This document shows, piece by piece, positions 7,407 through 13,039 of a stretch of DNA of 13,039 bases. How positions within the stretch are numbered: the first letter of the stretch is position 1; each line of letters opens with the position of its first letter. The notes under the pieces were generated by a model. It was not told the DNA's origin and searched no databases. It saw nothing but the letters and a program-made list of their open reading frames with translations. The DNA comes from Coriobacteriaceae bacterium. GTDB lineage: Bacteria > Actinomycetota > Coriobacteriia > Coriobacteriales > Coriobacteriaceae. A program made the position numbers and the translations under genes. The DNA lies in the NCBI GenBank assembly GCA_902399975.1, contig CABOHA010000001.1, positions 74,348 through 87,386 of the forward strand, written 5' to 3'.

Positions 7407-8360
7407 ATGGAACCTAAGCAGTACTATATCGGCATTGACGTCGGCGGCACTTCGGTTAAGGAGGGCCTGTTCGACGAAGACGGTAACCTGCTTGCCAAGG
7501 CCAGCGTGCCTACGCCTCCCATCGTTGACGCTGCGGGCTTTGCCGCGGTGACCGAGGCTATCGACCAGGTGGTCGCCAAAGCCCAGATTCCGCGTGCCTT
7601 TGTGGCGGGTATTGGCCTGGCCGTTCCGTGCCCCATCCCGGCATCGGGCGATGCCAAGGTCAAGGCCAACATTGCCATTAACCTGCCCGAGCTGAGGATC
7701 GCCATTCAGGAGCACTGCCCCGACGCGGTCGTTAAGTACGAAAACGATGCCAACGCCGCTGCCATGGGCGAGGCCTGGCTCGGCTCTGCCAAGGGTGTGC
7801 AGAACGTGGTGATGGTCACCATCGGTACCGGCGTGGGCGGTGGCGTTGTCGTCAACGGCGACGTGGTGTCGGGCGTTGTGGGCGCCGGCGGCGAGATTGG
7901 CCACATGTGCCTGAACCCCGAAGAGGAGCGCACCTGTGGCTGCGGTGGCCATGGCCACCTGGAGCAGTATTCCAGCGCCACCGGCGTGGTGAGCAACTAC
8001 CTTGCCGAGTGCAAGAAGGCAGGCGTCGAGCCCATCGAGCTCACCGGCCCCTCAGATTCCAAGGACGTGTTCCAGGCCTGCCGCGAGGGCGACAAGCTTG
8101 CGTTGGCCGCGGCCGATACCATGGCCGACTATCTCGGTCGCGCACTGGCGCTTATTGCCAACGTGGTCGATCCCGAGATGTTCCTCATCGGCGGTGGCGC
8201 CTCCGCCTCGGCCGATGTCTACCTCGACAAGGTTCGCGAACACTTTAAGCAGTACGCGCTCTCTGCCTCGCGCGAGACGCCCATTAAGGTCGCTTCGCTC
8301 GGCAACGACGCCGGCATCATCGGCGCTGCTTACGTAGCCCTGCGCGCCGCCGGTAAATAG
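7407..8360 (+). CDS. ROK-family sugar kinase (glucokinase-like)
   Basis: This 317-residue cytoplasmic kinase should phosphorylate a hexose (glucose, fructose or mannose) at C6 with ATP. The N-terminal phosphate-binding motif is IGIDVGGTSVKEG (8-20). The catalytic aspartate is D114 in ENDANAA, followed by TIGTGVGGG (138-146), the sugar-binding GGEIGH (161-166), and the ROK zinc motif CGCGGHGHLEQ (177-187). The position normally filled by the third zinc cysteine is H184. LIGGGAS (260-266) and NDAGIIGAA (300-308) complete the adenosine site. AAAGGTGG about seven bases before ATG 7407 supports the start. It is divergent from gntR-manA, suggesting that it makes the hexose 6-phosphate that ManA interconverts. 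Substrate choice among the glucokinase, fructokinase and mannokinase subgroups cannot be decided from sequence alone. Confidence 0.92.
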   Translation: MEPKQYYIGIDVGGTSVKEGLFDEDGNLLAKASVPTPPIVDAAGFAAVTEAIDQVVAKAQIPRAFVAGIGLAVPCPIPASGDAKVKANIAINLPELRIAIQEHCPDAVVKYENDANAAAMGEAWLGSAKGVQNVVMVTIGTGVGGGVVVNGDVVSGVVGAGGEIGHMCLNPEEERTCGCGGHGHLEQYSSATGVVSNYLAECKKAGVEPIELTGPSDSKDVFQACREGDKLALAAADTMADYLGRALALIANVVDPEMFLIGGGASASADVYLDKVREHFKQYALSASRETPIKVASLGNDAGIIGAAYVALRAAGK

Positions 8361-8361
8361 C

Positions 8362-8401
8362 TGGTGCAAGGGGGTCAGGTTACTTTGCACCAACATGGTG
8401 C
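8362..8401. repeat. Small overlapping hairpins between the ROK gene and ppaC
   Basis: TTGCACCA (8385-8392) can pair either with TGGTGCAA upstream (8362-8369) or with TGGTGC downstream (8396-8401). It begins immediately after the ROK stop codon and has no T-run. It may be a REP-like palindromic remnant or a 3'-end structure. Confidence 0.4.
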
Positions 8402-8526
8402 GAAAGGGACAGCCTTGGCCCCCATACCTGCCACAAAATATGCCGTGGCCCTTCCGTCTGCGAAGGCTCGGCATCGGCGTGCTACCATAGCTACGTCCAA
8501 GTACACATATCAAGTGGAGGATATCC

Positions 8527-9450
8527 ATGGCAAACGTTCTTGTCTTTGGTCACCAGAACCCCGATAACGACGCCATCATGAGCGCCGTCGTCCTGTCCCA
8601 GCTGCTCAACCAGGTTGAGTATGCCGGCAACACCTACGAGGCCTGCGCCCTTGGTCAGCTTCCGGCCGAGTCCGCCAAGCTGCTTGCCGACGCCGGCATT
8701 GCCGAGCCCCGCGTGATCGAGTCCGTCGAGGACGGTCAGCTCGTCGTTCTCACCGACCACAACGAGTCTGCCCAGTCCGTTGCCGGCCTTAAGGATGCCA
8801 CGGTCTTTGGTGTCGTCGATCATCACCGCATCGGCGACTTCGAGACCGCCGGCCCGCTGCACTACATCTGCCTGCCCTGGGGCTCCAGCTGCACCATCGT
8901 CACCAAGCTCGCCGGCGTGCTCGGCGTTGAGCTTTCCGACGTCCAGGCCAAGCTGCTGCTCTCGGCCATGATGACCGACACGCTCATGCTCAAGAGTCCC
9001 ACCACCACCGATGTCGACCGCGCTGTCGCCGCCAAGCTCGGCGAGCAGGTGGGTGTCGACCCGGTCAAGTTTGGCATGGAGGTCTTCCTCACCCGTCCGT
9101 CCGGCTCCTTCACCGCAGCCGAGATGGTCGGCAACGACATCAAGATGTTCGAGCCCGCCGGCAAGAAGCTGCTCATCGGCCAGTACGAGACCGTCGACAA
9201 GAGTCGTGCTCTCGGCATGATCGACGAGATTCGCGAGGCCATGCGTGCCTACGCCGCCGAGAAGGGTGCCGATGGCATTGTCCTGTGCATCACCGACATC
9301 ATGGAGGAGGGCTCGCAGGTCCTGCTCGAGGGCGAGACCGAGGCCGCTCAGAAGGGCCTGGGCATTGCCGATGAGCACGACGGCGTCTGGATGCCGGGTG
9401 TCCTCTCCCGTAAGAAGCAGGTCGCTGCCCCCATCATGGCCGCCTGCTAG
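8527..9450 (+). CDS. ppaC: Manganese-dependent inorganic pyrophosphatase (family II)
   Basis: This enzyme hydrolyses pyrophosphate to two phosphates, pulling biosynthetic reactions forward in the cytoplasm. The 307-residue length is typical of the short family II form without CBS regulatory domains. The DHH domain carries GHQNPDNDAI (8-17; metal ligands H9, D13, D15), TDH (D77), the DHH motif VVDHH (96-100) and MMTDTLML (148-155; D151). These align with B. subtilis PpaC ligands with a two-residue offset in the later part. The DHHA2 domain ends with the substrate-binding SRKKQV (294-299). GGAGG (8515-8519) precedes ATG 8527. The gene is flanked by its own terminator downstream and a 166-bp gap upstream, so it is probably monocistronic. 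TACCAT at 8483-8488 is a possible weak -10. Confidence 0.96.
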   Translation: MANVLVFGHQNPDNDAIMSAVVLSQLLNQVEYAGNTYEACALGQLPAESAKLLADAGIAEPRVIESVEDGQLVVLTDHNESAQSVAGLKDATVFGVVDHHRIGDFETAGPLHYICLPWGSSCTIVTKLAGVLGVELSDVQAKLLLSAMMTDTLMLKSPTTTDVDRAVAAKLGEQVGVDPVKFGMEVFLTRPSGSFTAAEMVGNDIKMFEPAGKKLLIGQYETVDKSRALGMIDEIREAMRAYAAEKGADGIVLCITDIMEEGSQVLLEGETEAAQKGLGIADEHDGVWMPGVLSRKKQVAAPIMAAC

Positions 9451-9469
9451 GTTTAGTTGACCGAACGCC

Positions 9470-9509
9470 ACGACCGGATCGCGGACGCCCCGCGCTCCGG
9501 TCGTTTTTT
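9470..9509 (+). terminator. Intrinsic terminator of ppaC
   Basis: ACGACCGGA (9470-9478) pairs with TCCGGTCGT (9496-9504), with further GC pairing inside, followed by six T residues (9504-9509). It lies 20 nt beyond the ppaC stop codon. Confidence 0.92.
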
Positions 9510-9648
9510 GTGCACGGCGCCGCGTCGTCTCCCGGACAGGCACGCCCGTGCCGTTGAGCAAATAATGTTCAACCTGTGGTTCCGCTTTTCGGCCACGCCT
9601 GCGTGCTTGTCGTGCAGGGTAGGCTAGATGCAAGCGTAATACGATAGA

Positions 9649-9684
9649 GCGCGGCGCCGCCACTTGGGCGGGCCGTGCTTTTTT
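9649..9684 (+). terminator. Terminator hairpin immediately upstream of nhaA, possible attenuator
   Basis: Pairing of 9649-9661 with 9667-9678 gives 12 base pairs with one bulged G and an ACTTG loop, then exactly six T residues (9679-9684). It lies 33 nt before the nhaA start and about 20 nt before its ribosome binding site. Because ppaC already has a terminator at 9470-9509, this second one may control entry into nhaA. The segment CGGCGCCGCG (9515-9524) is complementary to 9650-9659 and could act as an antiterminator arm. The only visible -10-like element (TACGAT, 9640-9645) would start transcription inside the hairpin. Confidence 0.75.
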
Positions 9685-9717
9685 AAGACGGGAACCTTCC
9701 CGCGAAAGGAGCCGCCC

Positions 9718-11076
9718 ATGGCAGCAACCGAGCAGCTGTTCAACGTCCGTGAGCGCAAGCGTTTTGAGCGTCACGACATTTGGGAGCGCATTGCCGAGAA
9801 CGGCACAATCTCCGCCGCCGTCATGGTGATCGCAGCCATCGCCGCGGTCATCTGTGCCAACACCGATGCCTACGAGGCCATTCATCACTTTTTGGAGACT
9901 CCACTGTATGTGGGTCTTGGTAGCCTTACGGCCGGCCTCACCGTCGAGGTCTTTGTCAACGACTTCCTCATGGCGATTTTCTTTTTGCTGGTGGGCATCG
10001 AGCTCAAGTATGAGATGACGGTCGGCGAGCTCAAAAACCCGCGCCAGGCCATGCTTCCCATGCTGGCAGCCGTGGGCGGCGTCGTCGTTCCCGCCTGCAT
10101 CTACCTGATCTTTAACCACGCCGGCGCGCGCAACGGTTGGGCCATTCCCATGGCAACCGATATCGCCTTTGCGCTGGGCGTGCTGTCGCTTTTGGGCAAC
10201 CGCGTGCCCAACGGCGTGCGCGTGTTCTTCTCGACGCTTGCCATTGCCGACGACCTGATCTCCATCGCTGCCATCGCCATCTTCTACGGCCAGAGCCCCA
10301 GCCCGTTTTGGCTGGGCGCCGCTGCAGTTGTGACCTGCGCGCTTGTGTGGCTCAACAAGACGCAGCATTACCGCCTTGCCCCGTATTCGGTGCTGGGTCT
10401 GCTGCTGTGGTTCTGCATGTTTAAGAGCGGCGTGCACGCCACGCTCGCCGGTGTCATCCTGGCCTTCACCATCCCGGCCAAGTGCGGTGTTAAGCTCGAT
10501 AGCCTTACCGATTGGCTGGGCGAGTGCCTGCCGTTGCTCGACGACCGCTACGACGACGAGGCACACATCCTGGGTCAGCACGACTTTACCGTCTCGACCA
10601 CCAGAGTCGAGCGCGTCATGCACCGCGTGACCCCGCCGCTCATTCGCATGGAGCGCCTGATCTCCACGCCGGTCAACTTTGTGATCCTGCCGATCTTTGC
10701 ATTTGTCAACGCGCAGGTTCGCCTGGTGGGCGTGGATATGGGCACGCTGCTGACCGACCCGGTGACGCTCGGCGTGTATTTTGGCATGCTGCTGGGCAAG
10801 CCGATTGGCATCTTTGGCATGACGTTTGCCCTGGTTAAGCTCAAGATCTCCGAGCTGCCGCGCAACGTTAACTGGCACATGATTGCCGGCGTGGGCATTC
10901 TGGGCGGCATTGGCTTTACCATGTCGATTCTCATCAGCGGCCTTGCCTTCCCGACGGCCCAGTTTGAGGTTCTGGCCGCCAAGGCCGCTATTCTCGCCGG
11001 CTCTGTCACCGCGGCCGTACTTGGCATGATCTACATGAGTGTGATCTGCAAGCATCCCTCGCCCAAAGACGAGTAA
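9718..11076 (+). CDS. nhaA: Na+/H+ antiporter NhaA
   Basis: This electrogenic membrane antiporter exports Na+ (or Li+) in exchange for protons and so serves salt and alkaline-pH homeostasis. The product is 452 residues, longer than the 388 of E. coli NhaA, with the extra length mostly in the N-terminal tail and a hydrophilic loop around 255-305. Key motifs are ATDIAFALGVL (146-156, E. coli D133 equivalent D148), LAIADDL (174-180) carrying the ion-binding aspartate pair D178-D179, and GKPIG (360-364), whose K361 matches E. coli K300. Multiple hydrophobic segments are evident. AAGGAG about seven bases before ATG 9718 decides the start; an upstream in-frame TTG at 9664 would lie inside the terminator hairpin and is rejected. 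Transcription appears to be controlled by that upstream hairpin. Confidence 0.95.
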   Translation: MAATEQLFNVRERKRFERHDIWERIAENGTISAAVMVIAAIAAVICANTDAYEAIHHFLETPLYVGLGSLTAGLTVEVFVNDFLMAIFFLLVGIELKYEMTVGELKNPRQAMLPMLAAVGGVVVPACIYLIFNHAGARNGWAIPMATDIAFALGVLSLLGNRVPNGVRVFFSTLAIADDLISIAAIAIFYGQSPSPFWLGAAAVVTCALVWLNKTQHYRLAPYSVLGLLLWFCMFKSGVHATLAGVILAFTIPAKCGVKLDSLTDWLGECLPLLDDRYDDEAHILGQHDFTVSTTRVERVMHRVTPPLIRMERLISTPVNFVILPIFAFVNAQVRLVGVDMGTLLTDPVTLGVYFGMLLGKPIGIFGMTFALVKLKISELPRNVNWHMIAGVGILGGIGFTMSILISGLAFPTAQFEVLAAKAAILAGSVTAAVLGMIYMSVICKHPSPKDE

Positions 11077-11171
11077 GAGCGCGAAAACCGGCTCCAGAAC
11101 CGATTCGGGCGCGTTCAAAATGCGGATTCGGGCGGTGCTTGCCGCCTGCCAGACACGCCAGTGGTCAAAAA

Positions 11172-11210
11172 ACGCCGTTTGTGAGTACTGTCACAAACGG
11201 CGTATCATTT
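11172..11210. terminator. Bidirectional terminator after nhaA (in R1)
   Basis: ACGCCGTTTGTGA (11172-11184) and TCACAAACGGCGT (11191-11203) form a perfect 13-bp stem around GTACTG. An A-tract precedes it (AAAAAA) and ATCATTTT follows, fitting a two-way terminator between convergent genes. The centre is also an exact TGTGA-N6-TCACA dyad, the CRP/FNR-type consensus. Confidence 0.72.
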
Positions 11211-11251
11211 TAGGTGTGGAAAATAATGAACAAAGTTATAAGAACTGTACG

Positions 11252-11311
11252 TTAATGAGTGACCATCGACTTCCAATTTGGCGCTAGCTGACGGTGATTA
11301 GGAAGTTTCAA
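11252..11311 (-). pseudogene. Possible 3' remnant of a convergent gene, cut by the IS
   Basis: On the minus strand this reads 19 codons ending ...APNWKSMVTH and a TAA stop, identical to the end of the open frame that enters the window at its right edge. In this copy the frame runs into the IS left end at once. It would be a gene fragment stranded by the duplication, if the frame is truly coding. Confidence 0.25.
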
Positions 11312-11339
11312 GGTAGCGCACAGAGATGTGGTGTAAGAG
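11312..11339 (+). repeat. Left terminal inverted repeat of the IS (IRL)
   Basis: This 28-bp end matches the reverse complement of 12790-12817 at 23 positions. The inner twelve bases (GTGGTGTAAGAG) are identical, and the TGTAA core resembles the inner end of IS256 repeats. Confidence 0.85.
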
Positions 11340-11376
11340 GCGGGGCATGCCCCGCCTCCGCCCTTTCCTGAAAGGG
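11338..11376. other. Hairpins just inside the IS left end
   Basis: A perfect 20-bp palindrome (AGGCGGGGCATGCCCCGCCT, 11338-11357) is followed by a second stem, CCCTTT/AAAGGG (11361-11366 with 11371-11376). They lie between IRL and the transposase start. In other insertion sequences such structures block transcription or translation entering from outside; that role here is inferred. Confidence 0.6.
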
Positions 11377-11422
11377 AGGGGACACCGCCTAGAATTCGTC
11401 GTTGGAGTAATGAAGGTGACGA

Positions 11423-12757
11423 ATGGAAGGAAAGGCGATGCCCCAAGAAGAGAGTGTACTGCGCCTCGGCCGCGACGAGGCCCTCGAGGCGGCGAGGCTT
11501 TGGCAGGAGTGCGGCGACGCGCGCGAGTTCGCGTGCAGGGTGCTGGGCAGCGTGATGAACGCGCCGATGGACTCCGAGGCCCAGCAGATGTGCGGCGCGA
11601 GCCGCAATGAGCGCAGCGACGGCAGGGAGAACAGTCGCAACGGCTACCGCCCCAGGTCGCTCAAGACCGCCGTGGGCGACGTGGAGCTCGAGATACCCAA
11701 GCTCAGGCACGGCACCTACTACCCCGAGGGCATGCTCGCGCGATGGTCGCGCGTCGACACCTCGGTGGCCGCCATCGTGCAGGAGATGTACGTATGCGGC
11801 GTGTCCACCCGCAAGGTCGAGCGCGTGGCGTCCAAGCTGGGCATATCCTCGCTGTCGAGCTCGGAGGTCTCGAGCCTCTGCTCCGACCTCGACGCCGAGG
11901 TGGCGGAGTTCCGCCGCCGCGACCTGTCGGGCACGCCGTGCTGCTACCTGTGGCTCGACGCTACCTATATGAGCTGCAGGGTCGGCTCGTCGGTCGTCTC
12001 GCAGGGCGTCGTGACCGCGATCGGGCTGGGCGCCGACGGGCGCAAGCACTTCCTGGGCTGCGACGTGGTCGACACCGAGAGCGAGGACTCCTGGGCGGCA
12101 TTCCTCGGCGGGCTGCGCGAGCGCGGGCTGGCCGGCGTTCGCCTCGTGGTCTCCGACAGCCACGCCGGGCTCGTGGCCGCCGTCTCGCGCCTGTTCCAGG
12201 GCTGCGCCTGGCAGCGCTGCGTGACGCACCTGCAGCGCAACCTCCAGAGCGCCTGCTCGGGCAGGCCCGAGGACTCCAAGGCGGCCGTCAGGGACCTCGT
12301 GCACGCCGCGGTCTACCAGGACGACCCCGACCTCGCGCGCTGCGTGTGGGCCGAGGCGGCGCCCTGGGTGGCGTCGGTGTCCGCCAGGGCCGGCGAGGTC
12401 TTCGAGCAGGCCGAGGACTCCGCGCTGGCGTTCACGGCCTTCCCCAGGGCGCACTGGGCCAAGCTCCGCACCAACAACGTCCAGGAGCGCGCCAACCGCG
12501 AGATCAAGCGCCGCTACAGGGTCGTGCAGTCCTTCCCCTCGAGGGAGTCGATGCTGCGCCTGACGTGCGCGAGCCTCATGGAGACCGAGGGACAGTGGTC
12601 CCAGCAGCGCGTGTTCTCCGAGGCCTCGGCCGCCGAGGGCTTCGCCGAGCCCGCGGACAGGCCGGCCCCGACAGAGGGGAGGCGCCGCGCGCTCGGGCGG
12701 CGCGCCAGGGAGATAGTGGACGAGATAGTCGAGAGGCGCGGTCTCAAGAAGGAGTAA
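11423..12757 (+). CDS. IS256-family (mutator-type) DDE transposase
   Basis: This 444-residue transposase catalyses cut and rejoining of the IS ends. The catalytic triad fits the family: D179 in WLDATYMSCRV, D245 in VVSDSHAGL, and E355 in LRTNNVQERANREIKRR. The conserved C-x4-C-x2-H segment (CAWQRCVTH, 261-269) lies between the second D and the E. The N-terminal part contains NGYRPRSLKTAVGDVELEIPKLR, typical of the family. ATG 11423 has GAAGGTGA upstream; ATG 11438 (MPQEESV) with GGAAGGAAAGG is an equally possible start and would give 439 residues. The frame is unbroken, so the element may be active. Frequent AGG arginine codons set it apart from the host genes here. Confidence 0.95.
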   Translation: MEGKAMPQEESVLRLGRDEALEAARLWQECGDAREFACRVLGSVMNAPMDSEAQQMCGASRNERSDGRENSRNGYRPRSLKTAVGDVELEIPKLRHGTYYPEGMLARWSRVDTSVAAIVQEMYVCGVSTRKVERVASKLGISSLSSSEVSSLCSDLDAEVAEFRRRDLSGTPCCYLWLDATYMSCRVGSSVVSQGVVTAIGLGADGRKHFLGCDVVDTESEDSWAAFLGGLRERGLAGVRLVVSDSHAGLVAAVSRLFQGCAWQRCVTHLQRNLQSACSGRPEDSKAAVRDLVHAAVYQDDPDLARCVWAEAAPWVASVSARAGEVFEQAEDSALAFTAFPRAHWAKLRTNNVQERANREIKRRYRVVQSFPSRESMLRLTCASLMETEGQWSQQRVFSEASAAEGFAEPADRPAPTEGRRRALGRRAREIVDEIVERRGLKKE

Positions 12758-12789
12758 TATCGGGACTTGCAGCGACGGACCTCAGGACG

Positions 12790-12817
12790 CTCTTACACCA
12801 CGTCTGCGCGCGCCACC
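12790..12817 (-). repeat. Right terminal inverted repeat of the IS (IRR)
   Basis: This is the inverted partner of the left end, 23 of 28 positions matching. It starts 33 bp beyond the transposase stop codon, and its last three bases (ACC) coincide with the first bases of the right direct repeat. Confidence 0.85.
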
Positions 12818-13028
12818 GATTCGGGCGCGTTCAAAATGCGGATTCGGGCGGTGCTTGCCGCCTGCCAGACACGCCAGTGGTCAAAAAACGCCGTTTGTGA
12901 GTACTGTCACAAACGGCGTATCATTTTAGGTGCGGAAAATAATGAACAAAGTTATAAGAACTGTACGTTAATGAGTGACCATCGACTTCCAATTTGGCGC
13001 TAGCTGACGGTGATTAGGAAGTTTCAAG
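12815..13028. repeat. Long direct repeat, right copy (R2) flanking the IS
   Basis: This copy is identical to 11099-11312 except C at 12933. Beyond its right end the sequence continues as TCGAGTTTTAC, whereas the left copy continues into the IS. R2 is therefore the copy joined to the original downstream locus. Confidence 0.95.
12888..12926. terminator. Bidirectional terminator (in R2)
   Basis: This is the second copy of the 13-bp stem with GTACTG loop and flanking A and T tracts. In this position it would terminate transcripts leaving the transposase on the plus strand and the presumed convergent gene on the minus strand. Confidence 0.68.
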
Positions 13029-13039
13029 TCGAGTTTTAC
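12968..13039 (-). CDS. Possible 3' end of an unidentified gene entering from the right edge
   Basis: An open minus-strand frame of 23 codons plus TAA runs off the right edge of the window and ends ...APNWKSMVTH. A bidirectional terminator follows it at about 40 bp. The composition is protein-like but AT-rich for this genome, and the fragment is too short for a family assignment. It is reported because the terminator placement between convergent genes fits; it may be non-coding. Confidence 0.3.
   Translation of the reverse strand, partial: VKLDLKLPNHRQLAPNWKSMVTH

Larger units (their letters stand above)
11099..11312. repeat. Long direct repeat, left copy (R1) flanking the IS
   Basis: This 214-bp segment recurs at 12815-13028, 1716 bp to the right, with a single difference (T at 11217, C at 12933). 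About 210 bp (11102-11311) is outside the IS; the few extra end bases match the IS ends by chance. It contains the nhaA terminator and an AT-rich tail that looks like the 3' end of a minus-strand gene. Confidence 0.95.
11312..12817 (+). mobile_element. IS256-family insertion sequence, apparently complete
   Basis: This 1506-bp element has 28-bp terminal inverted repeats and one intact transposase. Both ends begin GGT when read inward. The flanks do not show the 8-9 bp target duplication usual for IS256 elements: left flank AGTTTCAA, right flank GATTCGGG. Instead the IS sits between two 210-bp direct repeats. Its genes use AGG for arginine often, unlike neighbouring genes, consistent with acquisition from elsewhere. 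Confidence 0.93.

Noticed and set aside
8491..11118. 875-codon open frame on the minus strand across ppaC and nhaA
   Set aside because: It is antisense to two well-identified genes, has low-complexity composition rich in H, G, D and R, and matches no family I know; long antisense frames are common in GC-rich DNA.
11228..11284. Two tandem mini-frames (ATG AAC AAA... then ATG AGT GAC...) with a GGAAAATA upstream in R, like leader peptides
   Set aside because: They have 9 and 10 codons only, no run of a regulatory amino acid and no structural gene visible after them; AT-rich DNA gives such frames by chance.
11252..12454. 400-codon minus-strand frame opposite the transposase
   Set aside because: It lies antisense to an intact IS256 transposase and shows no recognisable motifs. 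Only its last codons, which lie in the repeat, are discussed separately.
12767..13003. 78-codon plus-strand frame spanning the IS right end and repeat R2
   Set aside because: It joins IS and flanking DNA and reads through the terminator palindrome, so it cannot be an ancestral gene.

Overview
This 13 kb window is GC-rich chromosomal DNA with an intact, densely packed gene set, most likely from an actinobacterium of the class Coriobacteriia, and probably from Collinsella or a close relative. That assignment is an inference from base composition, codon choice and gene complement; no rRNA or other marker is present. No tRNA, rRNA or CRISPR array was seen.

Layout. Positions 1-161 hold a 93-bp interrupted inverted repeat. 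A universal stress protein gene (usp, minus, 162-599) is divergent from uppP (plus, 849-1829), which encodes undecaprenyl-diphosphatase. After a strong terminator comes pcrA (plus, 2057-4957), a UvrD/PcrA helicase with unusual Pro/Ala-rich inserts. A hairpin-rich 384-bp gap separates it from a convergent sugar module: manA (minus, 5342-6274) behind a GntR/HutC regulator (minus, 6347-7066), and a divergent ROK sugar kinase (plus, 7407-8360). Next are ppaC (plus, 8527-9450), a Mn-dependent pyrophosphatase, and nhaA (plus, 9718-11076), a Na+/H+ antiporter. An IS256-family insertion sequence (11312-12817) ends the window, with its transposase at 11423-12757.

How the genes relate. The GntR regulator, mannose-6-phosphate isomerase and ROK kinase form a plausible hexose/mannose entry module sharing one divergent control region. 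The same three families occur together in the B. subtilis gmu (glucomannan) operon. The other genes are housekeeping: cell-wall lipid carrier recycling, DNA repair, pyrophosphate removal and cation/pH homeostasis.

Most unusual structure. The IS has good 28-bp terminal inverted repeats but no short target duplication. Instead it is bracketed by two almost identical direct repeats of about 210 bp (11099-11312 and 12815-13028, one mismatch). They carry the nhaA terminator and apparently the 3' end of a convergent gene. Exchange between two nearby IS insertions on sister chromosomes is the simplest explanation. Secondary points are a complete terminator hairpin just upstream of the nhaA ribosome binding site, a riboswitch-like fold ahead of the ROK gene, twin terminators after uppP and pcrA, and lineage-type inserts in UppP and PcrA.
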